The notes under the pieces: generated by a model
Database searches by the model: none
What the model saw: the letters and a program-made list of their open reading frames with translations, nothing else
Told to the model about the DNA's origin: nothing
Program-made: the position numbers and the translations under genes
Shown: in pieces, positions 7,983 to 18,509 of the stretch
How positions within the stretch are numbered: the first letter of the stretch is position 1
How the letters are laid out: each line of letters starts with the position of its first letter
Assembly (NCBI GenBank): GCA_015852425.1
Contig: JAAAIG010000581.1
Location: 1-20,916, forward strand
Length of the DNA stretch: 20,916 nucleotides
Source of the DNA: Gryganskiella cystojenkinii
Taxonomy: Eukaryota > Mortierellomycota > Mortierellomycetes > Mortierellales > Mortierellaceae
Reading direction: 5' to 3'

Positions 7983-10900
7983 ATGATAGAGTCAGCAAAT
8001 GCTAACAGCACGGACGCGGACGCCTCAAACACCACGACCGCTCCTGTCACATCTCCAAGTATAACAACAACAGCAACCGATTCAGGGTCTATTGTGGCTG
8101 AAGACGATAACAACAATGGGGGCGAATCAAATAACGGGATAGTCAACAACGACTTGACTTCTTCTCTCTCTACGGATGTGATCATGGCCTCAGCTCCCAT
8201 GTCTATGACCCTGTCTACAAACTCGCCACCTCCAACCGATGTTGCTGCTGCTTCTGCGTCCTCTTCTTCCCCTCAGCATGAAAACATGATGGATACGACA
8301 CCTTCTTCGCCCGCGGCAACTGTAGTCTCTGTGAATAGTATAGGGAATGTCAACGGAACAGCCAACCATGAAGACCCAGCCTCGGCGCCATCACCCGCTG
8401 GCAGCAACAACACGACCAGCGCTGGTCCATTACCTCAACCTGATCGCATGGATGGAAGAAGCACCAGAACAGGATATGTTTACGATGTGAGAATGAGGTA
8501 CGCTTTTTTTTTTTTTTTTGGTTACGATCGTCCTCTCTTTTGGAAAACGATGCGTCTTTTCTTAAAAAAAACCTGCAACGAGGATACTCTTCACTAACAA
8601 TTAGCGCCACTTTTTTGTTTTTCATTTCTATTCAATAGATTTCACAGCAACGTGCATGGTGAGGATGATCACCCGGAGGATCCAAGACGTATCTGGAGAA
8701 TCTATGATGCGCTGAAGACTGCAGGATGCACAGAAAGGATGATCAAGATCCCGTCCCGTGAAGCGACCGTCGAAGAATTGAGTCTTGTTCATACCCCAGC
8801 TCATGTCGATGCGATTACAAAAACATCGAGTATGGATAAGCGCACCTTAAGCAATACATAATTTGTTGTTGTTTCCGTCATGCCCGCGAATCGCAGGGTC
8901 ATTTTGCTAACAAAGATCCCAACTTGCTCCTGTTTATCTTATGTTTTCCTTCTCTGTCATAGGCATGTCAAAGGAAGAACTTCTGGATATGGCCAACCAT
9001 TACAACAGTATTTACCTCAACAACTCGTCCGCATTCTGTGCTCGACTCTCGTGTGGAAGTCTGATTGAGCTCTGTAAAGCGGTTGCAACCGGACAGGTCT
9101 TGAACGGTGTGGCGATTGTTCGTCCTCCAGGACATCATGCGGAACCGGACGAGGCTGGAGGATTCTGTTTATACAACAATGTGGCGATCGCAGCTCGTTA
9201 CCTTCAACAACATCACGGATTGAAAAAGATTTTCATTCTTGATTGGTAAGATAAAGGACATTTGTCCTATTTATTAACCTTGTTCTTGTTATTATTTTTT
9301 TTCGGTTGGCAACATTCGATCCTGCACCTTTTTCCTTTTTTTGATCTGGTTATGTGCTGTACGTGTAGCAACACAAATTCTGACCTGACATGCTTTCTTG
9401 CTCATGAATTTATAGGGATGTGCATCATGGAAATGGAACTCAAAAGGCGTTTATTGACGATCCAGATGTTGTTTACTGCTCGATTCATCGATACGATGAC
9501 GGAACATTCTACCCAGGAGACCCTGTTGCCGCTGCTCATACGACCGTCGGCGAAGGTGCTGGACGAGGAAAGTAAGGCTTTTTTTTGTGTGTCTCATTTG
9601 CATGGTCTTGGAATAAGTTTGTTCACAAAGATCCATTTACTTATATGTCCAACTCGGGTTGCTTATCATATAGGAACATCAACATCCCTTGGCCATGCAA
9701 AGGAATGGGCGACTCAGAGTACATTTATGCGTTTAACAAGATCATTATGCCAATCGTCTATGAGTTTGCTCCGGATTTCATTCTCGTCAGCGCAGGATTC
9801 GATGCTGCTGCAGGTATAAAAAACAATTGGATGTGCATACGAAGACTCTGGAATACTCAACATGGATGGATGACACCGATGTTTGTGGTAACTAATCATT
9901 GTCATCCCTTTTTTTCTACGCTATTCATAGGTGACCATATCGGCGAAAATTTGGTGACTCCTGCGGCTTATGGACATATGACGCATATGCTGAAGTCCTT
10001 GGCAGGAGGCAAGATTATTTTGGCTCTGGAGGGCGGATACAATTTGGACTCGATCGCTATTTCTGGGTTGGCCTGTGCAAAGTCTCTCTTGAGTGACCCC
10101 ATTGGCATGCTGGAACCCATTATCCCGAACGATGTTTGTGTTCAGACGATCCACGAAGTTATGGAGGTTCAGTCCATGTACTGGAAGAGTCTAACACCGA
10201 TGCATATTGATCCCACTCAGGGTAAGGCGTTATCCGGAACGCAGTTTTGATGCTGGTATCAAAAAGCGAGAATTGTGGTACTAATGCTGATTGCTGCTTT
10301 TGTTTCTGTTTGAACGAAATTCGTAGATACCAAGGAAGGAAGAACGATCGTGGAGTTGTCAAAGGTCTTGAGTGTCTACAGGACAGAATTCTTGTACCAA
10401 CAACACAATATGATCAAGCTCCCCTTGACGAACCCATCGTACAATGAAGAGTATTTGGATAATGTCCACTGCACGTAAGTCATTTCTCGCGATATTTTAA
10501 CGATAACCCCCAAAACCCCCTGTCTGGTCCTTGTGGTCCAAGTCAAAGTGACTAAAAAAAACCAAAGGAACATGTCATCAACTTTTTCGTCTAACTTTAT
10601 AAAGCCCCTTGCTCGCCAGCCAAGATATTTGCTCCACGAAACCAATCTATATGTTTGTTCATAACATGTAAGTATATATATATATGTTTTTAACGGCTCA
10701 ACTTTTTAGAAAATAACCTTTTGACAATTTTTTTGACTGACATACTGACCATCATCTATTTGCATGTTTTTTTTTTGTTGCATTCTTTAAAGTGGTGAAT
10801 TTTGTGCTCGGACTTTGGGGTCTAGCAACATTATCCGACCCGACAAATCCGTCCTAGTCGACACGGTGGCACAATATGTGGACAAGATTGTGAGGGACGG

Positions 10901-12522
10901 CAACGAATTGATCGATATTGTAGTCCCCTATCAACCTGCAACCGAAGAAGACAAACTCCAGCTCAAGGAAAAGATCTCGGCTCTGATGTCGGATATCTGG
11001 GATACCTATGTTTCCATCACTGGTGGGACCCGACGGATCGTTCTCTTGGGCGCCGGATTTGGATGTCAGGCCTTGGTCTCGTTCATGAACGAACGTCAAA
11101 AGGATGTTCTGCGATATGTCTCGTGTGTGGTCTTGGTCCCCGGCGGTGCTGAACCTTTACCGATGGTGACCAAGCGATTGAGTCAGTGGTACATGGACAA
11201 TTCGTTCATTGTTGTGGCGGACGATCATCCTGTCTGGGACAAGGCAAACCAGAAACTCAACAATCGTGTCGGCAACATTGTTCGGTCAGGTAAACACAAC
11301 CGCCTTTCTCTGAGCCTTGGAATTGGAAAAAAAAATGTTGCAGCTTCATTCCATTTACTAACAGACTTTACCTCTTCTTTTTTCTATGCAAACAGGGAGA
11401 CCTGTGGAGAGACTGTCCGACTCGCTACTGTATCTGTTCAACACCATGTTCCTGGAGATTGATCGGAAATTACAGTCTTTGCCAGCCTTGGAGATCCCCG
11501 AGGATATCATCAAGGATCTTGAATCTGATCATCGTGGCAACCCCCCTGCTGGTGCTCCTGCTGACTCAGTGGGGGCTGTGATTAAAGCCCAGGACGCAGA
11601 ACAGCAACGGAAACCGAGTCATGTTGAACATGGATCTATTTCTGGAACTTCAACGTCAGCAGTACCTGTGCAAGTAGATAACTCGTTTAGCGGAGGATCG
11701 CATGGACCCGGTTATGCTCCTCAACAACAGCATCAACAGCAACAGCCCCCTCGTCCTCAACAATCTCAGCAACAACCTCAACAACATTCTATGCGATCGG
11801 CGCCCGGACCAGTGCAGTCTAGTCAGCAGCAGCAGCAGCAAGGAGGCGGGCAAAATTATGGAAGACCACCAGGAGGTCCTGGAAACTCCTTGGTGGATCG
11901 GCCATCAGTGACGAGTGGACAACCTACCAGGACTCAACCTTACCCTGCCCCCAACGGTCGATCTGCTGCGTCCTCTACATCTTCTGGAGGACCTGGATAC
12001 GATTCACGTGATGGACCTGGAGGTCATGGTTATCCACCTCAGCATATCCAGCAGCAACATCACCAGATGCAGATGCAGCACGGACCTCCTCAACAGCAGC
12101 AGCAGCAGCACCACTATCCCTACCATAACCAACCCCCACCACAATCACAGCAGGGTCAACAGCTACAGCATCGTCCTTACCCACCACAACATCCAGCGTC
12201 CTCATCAACATCTTCGTTTGGATACCCAGAATCAGGAAACGGACATGGCGGCAGTGGCAATATGGTGGGAAGTCGGTCAGAAGGATACTTGGCTCAATCC
12301 AAAGGTGGACCTAACCCGCCGCAACAAGGGCAGCCAGGGACGAGGCCACCACCTCAGGGGCACAATGGTTCTCCGACTTCTGCATCTGCTCCCTATGGCA
12401 TGAATGGCGGTCCTGGGAACGGTGGTCCTGGACCAGCACCGTCCGCACAAGGATACCAGTCTCGGCCGCCCCAACAGCAGCAGTCTTACCAACCTCAACA
12501 ACAGCAGCAACGGAGACTATGA
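7983..12522 (+). CDS. HDA1: Class II histone deacetylase, Hda1/Clr3 type, with Arb2-like domain and Gln/Pro-rich tail (10 exons)
   Basis: Exons: 7983-8497, 8639-8829, 8963-9245, 9416-9571, 9674-9813, 9931-10221, 10327-10474, 10620-10667, 10793-11289 and 11396-12522, giving 1131 residues. The enzyme removes acetyl groups from histone lysines; Hda1/Clr3 members act in the nucleus in transcriptional silencing. Residues 1-165 are Ser/Thr/Asn-rich and disordered. The deacetylase domain spans about 168-520: [35 protein letters not shown] (H293/H294), [10 protein letters not shown] (zinc ligands D331 and H333), [10 protein letters not shown] (zinc ligand D425) and LEGGYN (Y465). All catalytic residues are present. 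About 580-790 resembles the Arb2-like domain of this family ([43 protein letters not shown]). The last 300 or so residues are Gln/Pro/Gly-rich. The eighth exon (about 48 nt) is easily missed. It has two in-frame acceptors (after 10604 or 10619), which would change the length by five residues. The start may instead be at 7500. Confidence 0.92.
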
Positions 12523-12566
12523 TCGCCCAGGGACGAGTTGTCACAAACCTTTCAATAGACAAAAAA

Positions 12567-12572
12567 AATAAA
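12567..12572 (+). terminator. Poly(A) signal AATAAA for the HDAC gene
   Basis: An exact AATAAA lies 45 bases after the HDAC stop, within an A-rich 3' UTR. Position and sequence fit a cleavage/polyadenylation signal. Confidence 0.5.
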
Positions 12573-12614
12573 TCAACCCATCATAAAAAAACAACAATCA
12601 ACAAATTCTCATGG

Positions 12615-12620
12615 TTTATT
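12615..12620 (-). terminator. Poly(A) signal AATAAA for the PA14 gene
   Basis: TTTATT on the plus strand is AATAAA on the minus strand, 38 bases after the stop of the minus-strand gene. The two convergent genes have signals facing each other only about 43 bp apart, so their 3' ends probably abut or overlap. Confidence 0.5.
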
Positions 12621-12657
12621 GACCCTATTTTCCTTTTGCAAAATCAACCGGTTTTTT

Positions 12658-15600
12658 TTAGCGGCCTCGTCCTCGACTGGCGAAATGTCGACTGACAAAC
12701 CCAGGCCAACCTTCGACAGGGATCTTGTTTTGGATCGTACAATCTTCATACAATTTTTGAACCGAAGTCGATGTGTACTCGGGTGAACTCTGAGAGGTCA
12801 AGGCCGCGGCCCCGGTCACACCGGGTTTTCCTGACGCGAGCATCTCACAGTTCATTTTGACCGAGAGTGCCATGGAAAAGAAATACATTTGTTTCAGCTT
12901 TTCGAGATCCTCGAGGTGTTTTGCCAACAACTTGTCGACCACACCTCCCACCTATATAGCGACAGAGAGAGAGAAAGAAGGAGGCAGTGAGTGACATGGT
13001 TTTGACCCACCCCTCATCATTTAAATAAAGAAAAATTCAAATTGAAGATGCCGGGGGGAGGGGGGTTACCTTGTTTTGCCTCTCCCTGTTGGGACCATCG
13101 TCATCCTCGCTGTCATAATCATCATCGTCGGAATTTCGGTGAGGAGCTTTGCTTCCTTCCGGGAACAGGTACTCGTCTTCCTCCGCATCGACATAGATCG
13201 AAACGACAGTGTTTCGCCAAGCTGGGTTACTGGTATGACTCTGATGAATCGTCGTCTTGGGTTTCTCAAACAGGGTCGCCTTTTCGAGTCCAGTCTTTAA
13301 GCGATCCACTTGACTCTGAGTCGATTGAAGGATCGCATAGAGATCCTGCATCTTTTTTTGGTGGGCTTCTGCTTGATCTCGAATAATCTACAAGATCATC
13401 AAGGAAGAAAGAAAAGTAGAAGAGGTTGCAAAAGTCACCGTCAATAGCAGTGGTAGAAGGAGGAAAAGTGGAAAAAAAGGATAGAGACGAGCCTGTCTCT
13501 TTACCTGCTCGAGATCTTTGATGGTGGTTTTTGCATTCTCCATTTGCACCAAGAGTTCTCGGGTCGAGGGTTGTTGATGGCCCATATCCCCACTCATGAT
13601 TCGATGGCGAGTTGGTCTTTGAAGGTGATGACTTTGCAGTTGTTGTTGTTGATCTGAACCCTGTTGTGGGTTACCGCTGCCATTGCTCATCTCCTGCCGC
13701 CAATTCCTGGAGACCACGGAATTTTCTCTATAAGGTAACGGAGACATGGCTCCTCCATGACTGTCCCTGTCCATGGCGTCGACTCCGAAATCGTTCAACA
13801 AACTCCTCAGTCGTGCATCTATCAAATTAAGACGAGAGAAAATAGAGGAAATCATAAGCATCCTGGGGGTGGGTGTTTTTTTCTATGTGCAGTTCCATAC
13901 GTTTGTCAATAATATTAAAAAGAAAAAAAAGCATGTCCCTTTACCTCCATGATCATAAAATAGATTTGAAGACTTGATCACTCTCTTGGGACCGGAGGCT
14001 AGACCAAAGGACCAGACCGGACCCGGTTTCCGATAACTGACCACAAGACTCGGTCCCGTGGAACGAAAACCCTCCAACATTTTACCATTTTTGTGGAAAA
14101 ACTCGATCGTCATTGCGTGTTTCCCAGCCTGTAACAGGACTCGACCTTCGACCTCGGTCGCATAATGCATCCCGTCGTTTTCGACCACCAGACTGTTGGC
14201 GATATAAAGCACAGACCCGTCGTTGGAAGATAACCAGAAGGAATACACCCCGTCCTGCGTGATATCGATATGAGTCGTGAACCGGACTGCAAAGTTTCCA
14301 GATTCCTTGCCCGGCCGGCTCCTGTTTCGGTTGGGTCCGCTCATGAAATCAAGCCCCTGAGGTCGGAAGAGATCCCGCTCTGTTGTATCGTCTATCATAA
14401 AGTTGCCCACGATCCCTGCATGAACGGGCTGCATCTCATCGAAATTCGGTAGCCAGTCCCATTCTCCCTCATAGTACTCAAAGACCACACCCTGACGGTA
14501 ATCATGCCGTTGTTGATGTAGCTGGTTGAGATGTTGAGAGGTCGAGGACGAGACGAGGTCGTCTTTGACGTTCAGAGTCGGTTGCATCGTTGGGTGATGT
14601 TGAAGAGGCTGGTGGTGGCCAGTCATGGTGTGCTTAGAGGACGATCCTTTTGTTGCGTTTGTGATTCGAGATGGGTTTTTATAGCTGTCATCACTGTCAT
14701 CATCATCGTCCTCATTAGCGTTCCTTCTTGCATCACCACTGTTGACAGTTTGTGGTGCTCGTCCCTCATATTTTTGTGTCATACCCACGGTGGAAGGTGC
14801 AGCTGAGGACATGCTCGTTGTGATCGTTACAGTCTCGACGCCTGTATCCTGGTGTTGATCCGATTTTTTGGAATCGCCTGTTCGTGAAGAGGACGAGAGC
14901 GAGCTATGGCTTGAGAATTGGGTTCCGGGAGCAGAGAATCGTCTGGATCGTGATCGGGTCAAGGTACTCTTTTTACTCGAGAGCGATGCTGGTATTCCAT
15001 CGTCCTTGTTAGATTTTGTCGAGGTAGGCAGTGCGGCGCCAAGGGTTGATTCATGTTGACTGGAGTGCTGGGTATGCTGCGGATGACGACTGGACGATGA
15101 TGTCGTTGTGACAGAGATCCTGTCAGAATCTCGATGGTCCTCACCGATCCAGGGACTTGGTCCCTCTGACTCTCTGTGTTGCTGTTGTTGTTGTTGCTGT
15201 TCAATGATCAAGGTCGCATCTCGTAGTAGGTTGGTATAAGGCGCTTCGGAGGTCATGTAAACGGATGAGCCACGACCCCTGGGACTGGTCGTGTGATCCA
15301 TGGCGAGATCGCTTTGGACACTCGGGGCCATACTCTTTCTGTAATCCGGTGAAGCAAACTGCATATCCGCTGGTTGATCGTATTCATTGTCACTGCTTTC
15401 TTGGTCATTTTCGCCTTCTTGATCCGCCATGAGCGCCTCGTGAGGTTCTTGGTGACCTTCTGTGAAGAATTCCGAGGGTGACCCCTTTTGAGACGATCGA
15501 TGTTGCTGGTGATGTTGTTGGTCATGACGGCTACCTTGACCCTTTGTTGTACCGTACTTGGAGGAGGACGTTTTTGTCGTAGACGTAGTGCTGGTGGTGG

Positions 15601-16207
15601 ACAGGGAGATAGAAGAGGCCTGGGCCGAGTGTCGTCCTCGGATCGTGTATTGGTCCGAGCTCTTTTGACTGTAGGATTTGATGTGTCTCTTTGATACAGA
15701 AGGCGAGACGGGTATGATGGCTCCGATAGACCCTTCTTCCTCGTCCAAAGACTGGGATCGGTCGTGCCATGACTGGGCACTTGCTTTTTGCTGTTGCTGT
15801 AGATTCAGTGGAGGACCAAAGGTGCTGGCACGCAGAGCATCTCGGGGAGTGAGGATAGCCACGTCCAGGTCATCGATCGCAGCATCGTCATCGTACCCGT
15901 CCTCACCATCTTCTTGATGATTCTCGTCGTCATAGTCTCCAGTACCGTTCTGAAAGAGCTCTTCTTGGGTTTGAGTCCTAAAATGAGCGCCTGTTGTGGT
16001 TGAGAAGGACAAGGTGGAGAGAAAGGTAGTGTTGGAACTGGTCGAGGTATCAGAGTTGATCGAGGAAGTCGAGACCTTTGATCGAAGTGGGATTGGTTGT
16101 GGTCTTTGCGGTAGTTGAGGTGAAGAGGAATCAAGAACGGGACCGGGATCAAGGCGGTCTTCTGGATCAGGTTGGGACCATGGGTTTGGGTGCAGGTCTG
16201 CTATCAT
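12658..16207 (-). CDS. PA14-domain protein with disordered N-terminus and coiled coils (4 exons)
   Basis: Exons on the minus strand: 16207-13945, 13818-13505, 13387-13070 and 12951-12658, giving 1062 residues. Introns are 126, 117 and 118 bp with GTAAAG/GTAACC donors and TAG acceptors. The ATG at 16207 is the first in frame. Residues 1-575 are low-complexity: Ser/Thr/Gln/His-rich with acidic runs, and no signal peptide or membrane segment. Residues about 578-735 look like a PA14 domain, a beta-barrel often carbohydrate-binding: YYEGEWDWLPNFDEM, RFTTHIDITQDGVYSFWLSS, NDGSVLYIANSLVV, LQAGKHAMTIEFFHKNG. A tail motif PKRVIKSSNLFYDHG follows. Residues about 840-897 (LLVQMENAKTTIKDLE through VDRLKTGLEKA) form a predicted coiled coil. 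After a DDDDYDSEDDD segment comes a Leu/Lys-rich helix, and the protein ends in RGRGR. PA14 proteins are usually exported, so the missing signal peptide is odd. Function unknown. Confidence 0.8.
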
Positions 16208-17121
16208 GTGCACAAAGTGTTTGGAAAGAGAGAATCAAAAAAGAGGGTTAATGATCGACGTACAAGGTGCAAAGGGGGTGTACAGAGGCGCAGAAGGGGG
16301 GAGGAGCAAGGTTGTCGAACTGGAAACCTTTACAGCCATGTGCCGTTGTTGTTTCAAGCATTATGTAGGAGTGCTAAGGTGGTGTTTCCTGAAATGACTA
16401 AGTTGTGGATTTGCAGTTCAATTAGGGCAAAAAGGAATAATGAATTTGCAAGAAATGTGAATGAGGGTCGAAATGGCACGTCCGAATTGAATCGAATGAG
16501 AAGGAAGGAAAGAAGGGAGAAGGAAAAAAAGAGTGCCTAAACTCGAGAAAAGAAAAATAAAGGGGTGCGTCCATCCTCTTGGCCACGAGGACGCACATCA
16601 TCACGACAGCGCACACACACAGAGACATACGCAAAATTGAAAGTGAACATGTGCTTTGCCCCCTTTCGTCTCTCTCACTTGGTTTGACACAGGGCAGTCA
16701 AGATGAAGGTGGTTGCGAAAAACAAAGAGATTCCAACTCTTCTCCGTTGGGACATGGTGTCTCCTTCGTTTCTATATACTTGTCGTGCTGAAAGCCAAAA
16801 AATTGCGGTTAAGGGTTTCAATCGCGCCACCAACATTCAGTCATTCCAATTGTAATGATTTGCAACTCGACGCCTAGTCCGAAATGAACTCTACCGTCTC
16901 TAAAAAGGCCATTCCCGCTCCATAAACTCAACTTGCCAATCCCTGTCATCAGCTGACTATAGAAGAATCAGGCATTATCAGGGACAAGACCTCTGCCGCC
17001 ACTCTGGGTTTTACTCCACGATTTTCACTTCCGCAAAAGATTTTCTCTTTCTTGCTCATTTATTGCTCACCTTCTTGGTCCATTTCTTCTACCACAAGAA
17101 CATCGTGCCTTTTGTCATTCA
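16208..17121. promoter_or_regulatory. Upstream region of the PA14 gene
   Basis: This is the 5' flank of the minus-strand PA14 gene. On that strand 16480-16560 is pyrimidine-rich (CTTCCTTTCTTCCC-like), as expected just upstream of a fungal transcription start. A CACACACA tract lies near 16612. The remainder (16700-17121) shows no gene, tRNA or repeat I can support. Confidence 0.35.
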
Positions 17122-17517
17122 TTAATTCATTACTGACTTGCCCTTAGCCTCTTCATCACTATCTTCATCTTCGAGAACAACACCACTCTCCCTGTAATAG
17201 AAGAATGAGACTTCACCGTGGCTTCTTTCATTCTGTTGCGTCGCCTCCATTTTTCGCTTCAGCAACCGCCTTCTCGTCAGTGTCAACCAACGTCTCAGCT
17301 CTCTCAGCATGTCCATCCTAGTCATGCCGTTTATTAAATTCGGATTCATGGGCTGTCGCTTCCACTGTACTGGTATGTCCTCACCCGTGAGATCGTCACC
17401 AGTGCCGGCGTTGTCTTCTCGCACAAGGTTGTAAGCAATGGAGGTAAGGAACCATCCATTATTTTTGGTGATGTGACTGCATGCAAGATAACTCGAGCTT
17501 TGTCGTTTTTGATAATG
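17122..17517 (-). other. Unrecognised minus-strand open frame, possible exon or gene relic
   Basis: The minus strand is open from 17517 to a TAA at 17122 (131 codons). It reads SSYLACSHITKNNGWFLTS, then DDLTGEDIPVQWKRQP, LRELRRWLTLTRRRLLKRKM and an acidic end VVLEDEDSDEEAKGK. The ordered change from mixed to basic helical to acidic composition looks protein-like. There is no convincing start codon near its upstream end, and I cannot name a family. It could be the last exon of an unannotated gene, the tail of a decayed transposase, or chance. Short plus-strand frames overlap its upstream part. Confidence 0.25.
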
Positions 17518-18013
17518 TTACCACAAAGCAACGCAGGAACGGAACATTTGAATGTATATTCAGCGACACGAAGGACGTTGGAGGACCGAAGTTGGCAACT
17601 CTGTTCTTCTATTCTCTCACTGCCCTATTCGATATTAGCCATGCACACATCCATTTACTTGCTGTCGCAAGATGGCCTTGCTTCAGCGTCTGTGACATAA
17701 ATAAAGGAAGGTCCAATATATAATAGACATGAAATAAGATAGATAATAAGGGATACCTTATGAAAGGGGAAAGAGGACCGTGGAACTAAACTATGGCAAG
17801 ATGACTATTATACTAGCTAGGGGCGGGGCTTGATCAATGGCGTATCTAGAGCCTTGGAGAAGCTGAGTCGTTGGAGTAGTGGCTACTCGGAGCTCGAGAT
17901 CTAGGGCTGCAAGGATTCGAAATAGACTGAACAGGTGTCTTAGCTGCTAGTTCAGCGGAGACCCTGACATGGGCATAGGTCACTGCCCGCCTACAAATAA
18001 ACCTCTAAAAAAT
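17518..18013. other. Intergenic, nothing recognised
   Basis: No coding sequence, tRNA or repeat could be supported here. A small CTGAAC...GTTCAG pairing near 17929-17960 is too short to annotate. Confidence 0.35.
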
Positions 18014-18124
18014 GAAATGTGTCAGGGTGGTAAACATCAAGGGGAAAGTAAGGTTTTAAAGCCCTATTGTTTCCTATTAATAAAACCTTTCGTTCTCCTT
18101 AATTTTTCCCCCTTCAGACATTTC
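18014..18124. repeat. Imperfect inverted repeat, about 45-bp arms with a 22-nt loop
   Basis: The arm 18014-18058 begins GAAATGTGTCAGGG and ends AGGTTTTA. The reverse complement of 18081-18124 begins GAAATGTCTGAAGGG and ends AAGGTTTTA. By hand alignment about three quarters of positions match, with perfect 7- to 9-base ends on both sides. The transcript could fold into a long hairpin. Candidates are a foldback/MITE remnant or a small-RNA hairpin locus. No convincing target-site duplication flanks it. Confidence 0.6.
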
Positions 18125-18380
18125 ACCAACTGTATACATATGACACCTTCTTTCCGTTGAATTCGGTGGGAAACTAAGGGGACTCTGCAAGAATGAACAA
18201 ACATGCCTGAATTGGGAATAATCCTCCCTCATTCGTTTCCTCCTGACCTTTGTTGCTTTTTCTTTGACAGACAGGATGGCCCGAGGCCCTTACCGTCTTC
18301 CTGTTGAGAGTTCAGCATCTGACCCAAGGGGCCAAACAATAGCCGGATTCCCTTCGTGGCCGCGTCTTAAGAACGCTCTG

Positions 18381-18398
18381 CCAATAGTGCTTATATAA
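18381..18398 (+). promoter_or_regulatory. CCAAT and TATA elements of the sedolisin gene
   Basis: CCAAT at 18381-18385 is followed by TATATAA at 18392-18398, about 112 bases before the ATG at 18510. A C/T-rich leader (about 18415-18505) lies between. The layout fits a regulated fungal RNA polymerase II promoter, and it appears intact even though the downstream frame holds a stop. Confidence 0.55.
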
Positions 18399-18509
18399 AT
18401 CGTACAGTGCTAAAACATCCCACCCTCCTTCCATCCCTCGCTCTTATCTTCACTCCGCCCATCGTCACTCCACCTCTCTCTTCTCCACTCCTCTCCTCCT
18501 CATCCAGCG

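Noticed and set aside
10673..10685. TATATATATATAT run as a promoter TATA box
   Set aside because: It lies inside an HDAC intron directly after a splice donor, so it is best read as a simple repeat.
11656..12562. Several long open frames on both strands under the HDAC tail, including Leu-rich minus-strand frames
   Set aside because: They are other-frame readings of the CAA/CAG-rich repeat, and the plus-strand frame continues the HDAC without a break.
14110..15917. Multiple plus- and minus-strand frames of 60-175 codons opposite the PA14 gene
   Set aside because: They are shadows of a single long minus-strand exon with a recognisable domain. Their low-complexity composition mirrors that exon.
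17800..17960. Possible tRNA or SINE-like promoter boxes (TAGTGGCTACTCGG, then GGATTCGAAAT)
   Set aside because: The second box departs from the GGTTCGANTCC consensus and no cloverleaf could be folded around it.
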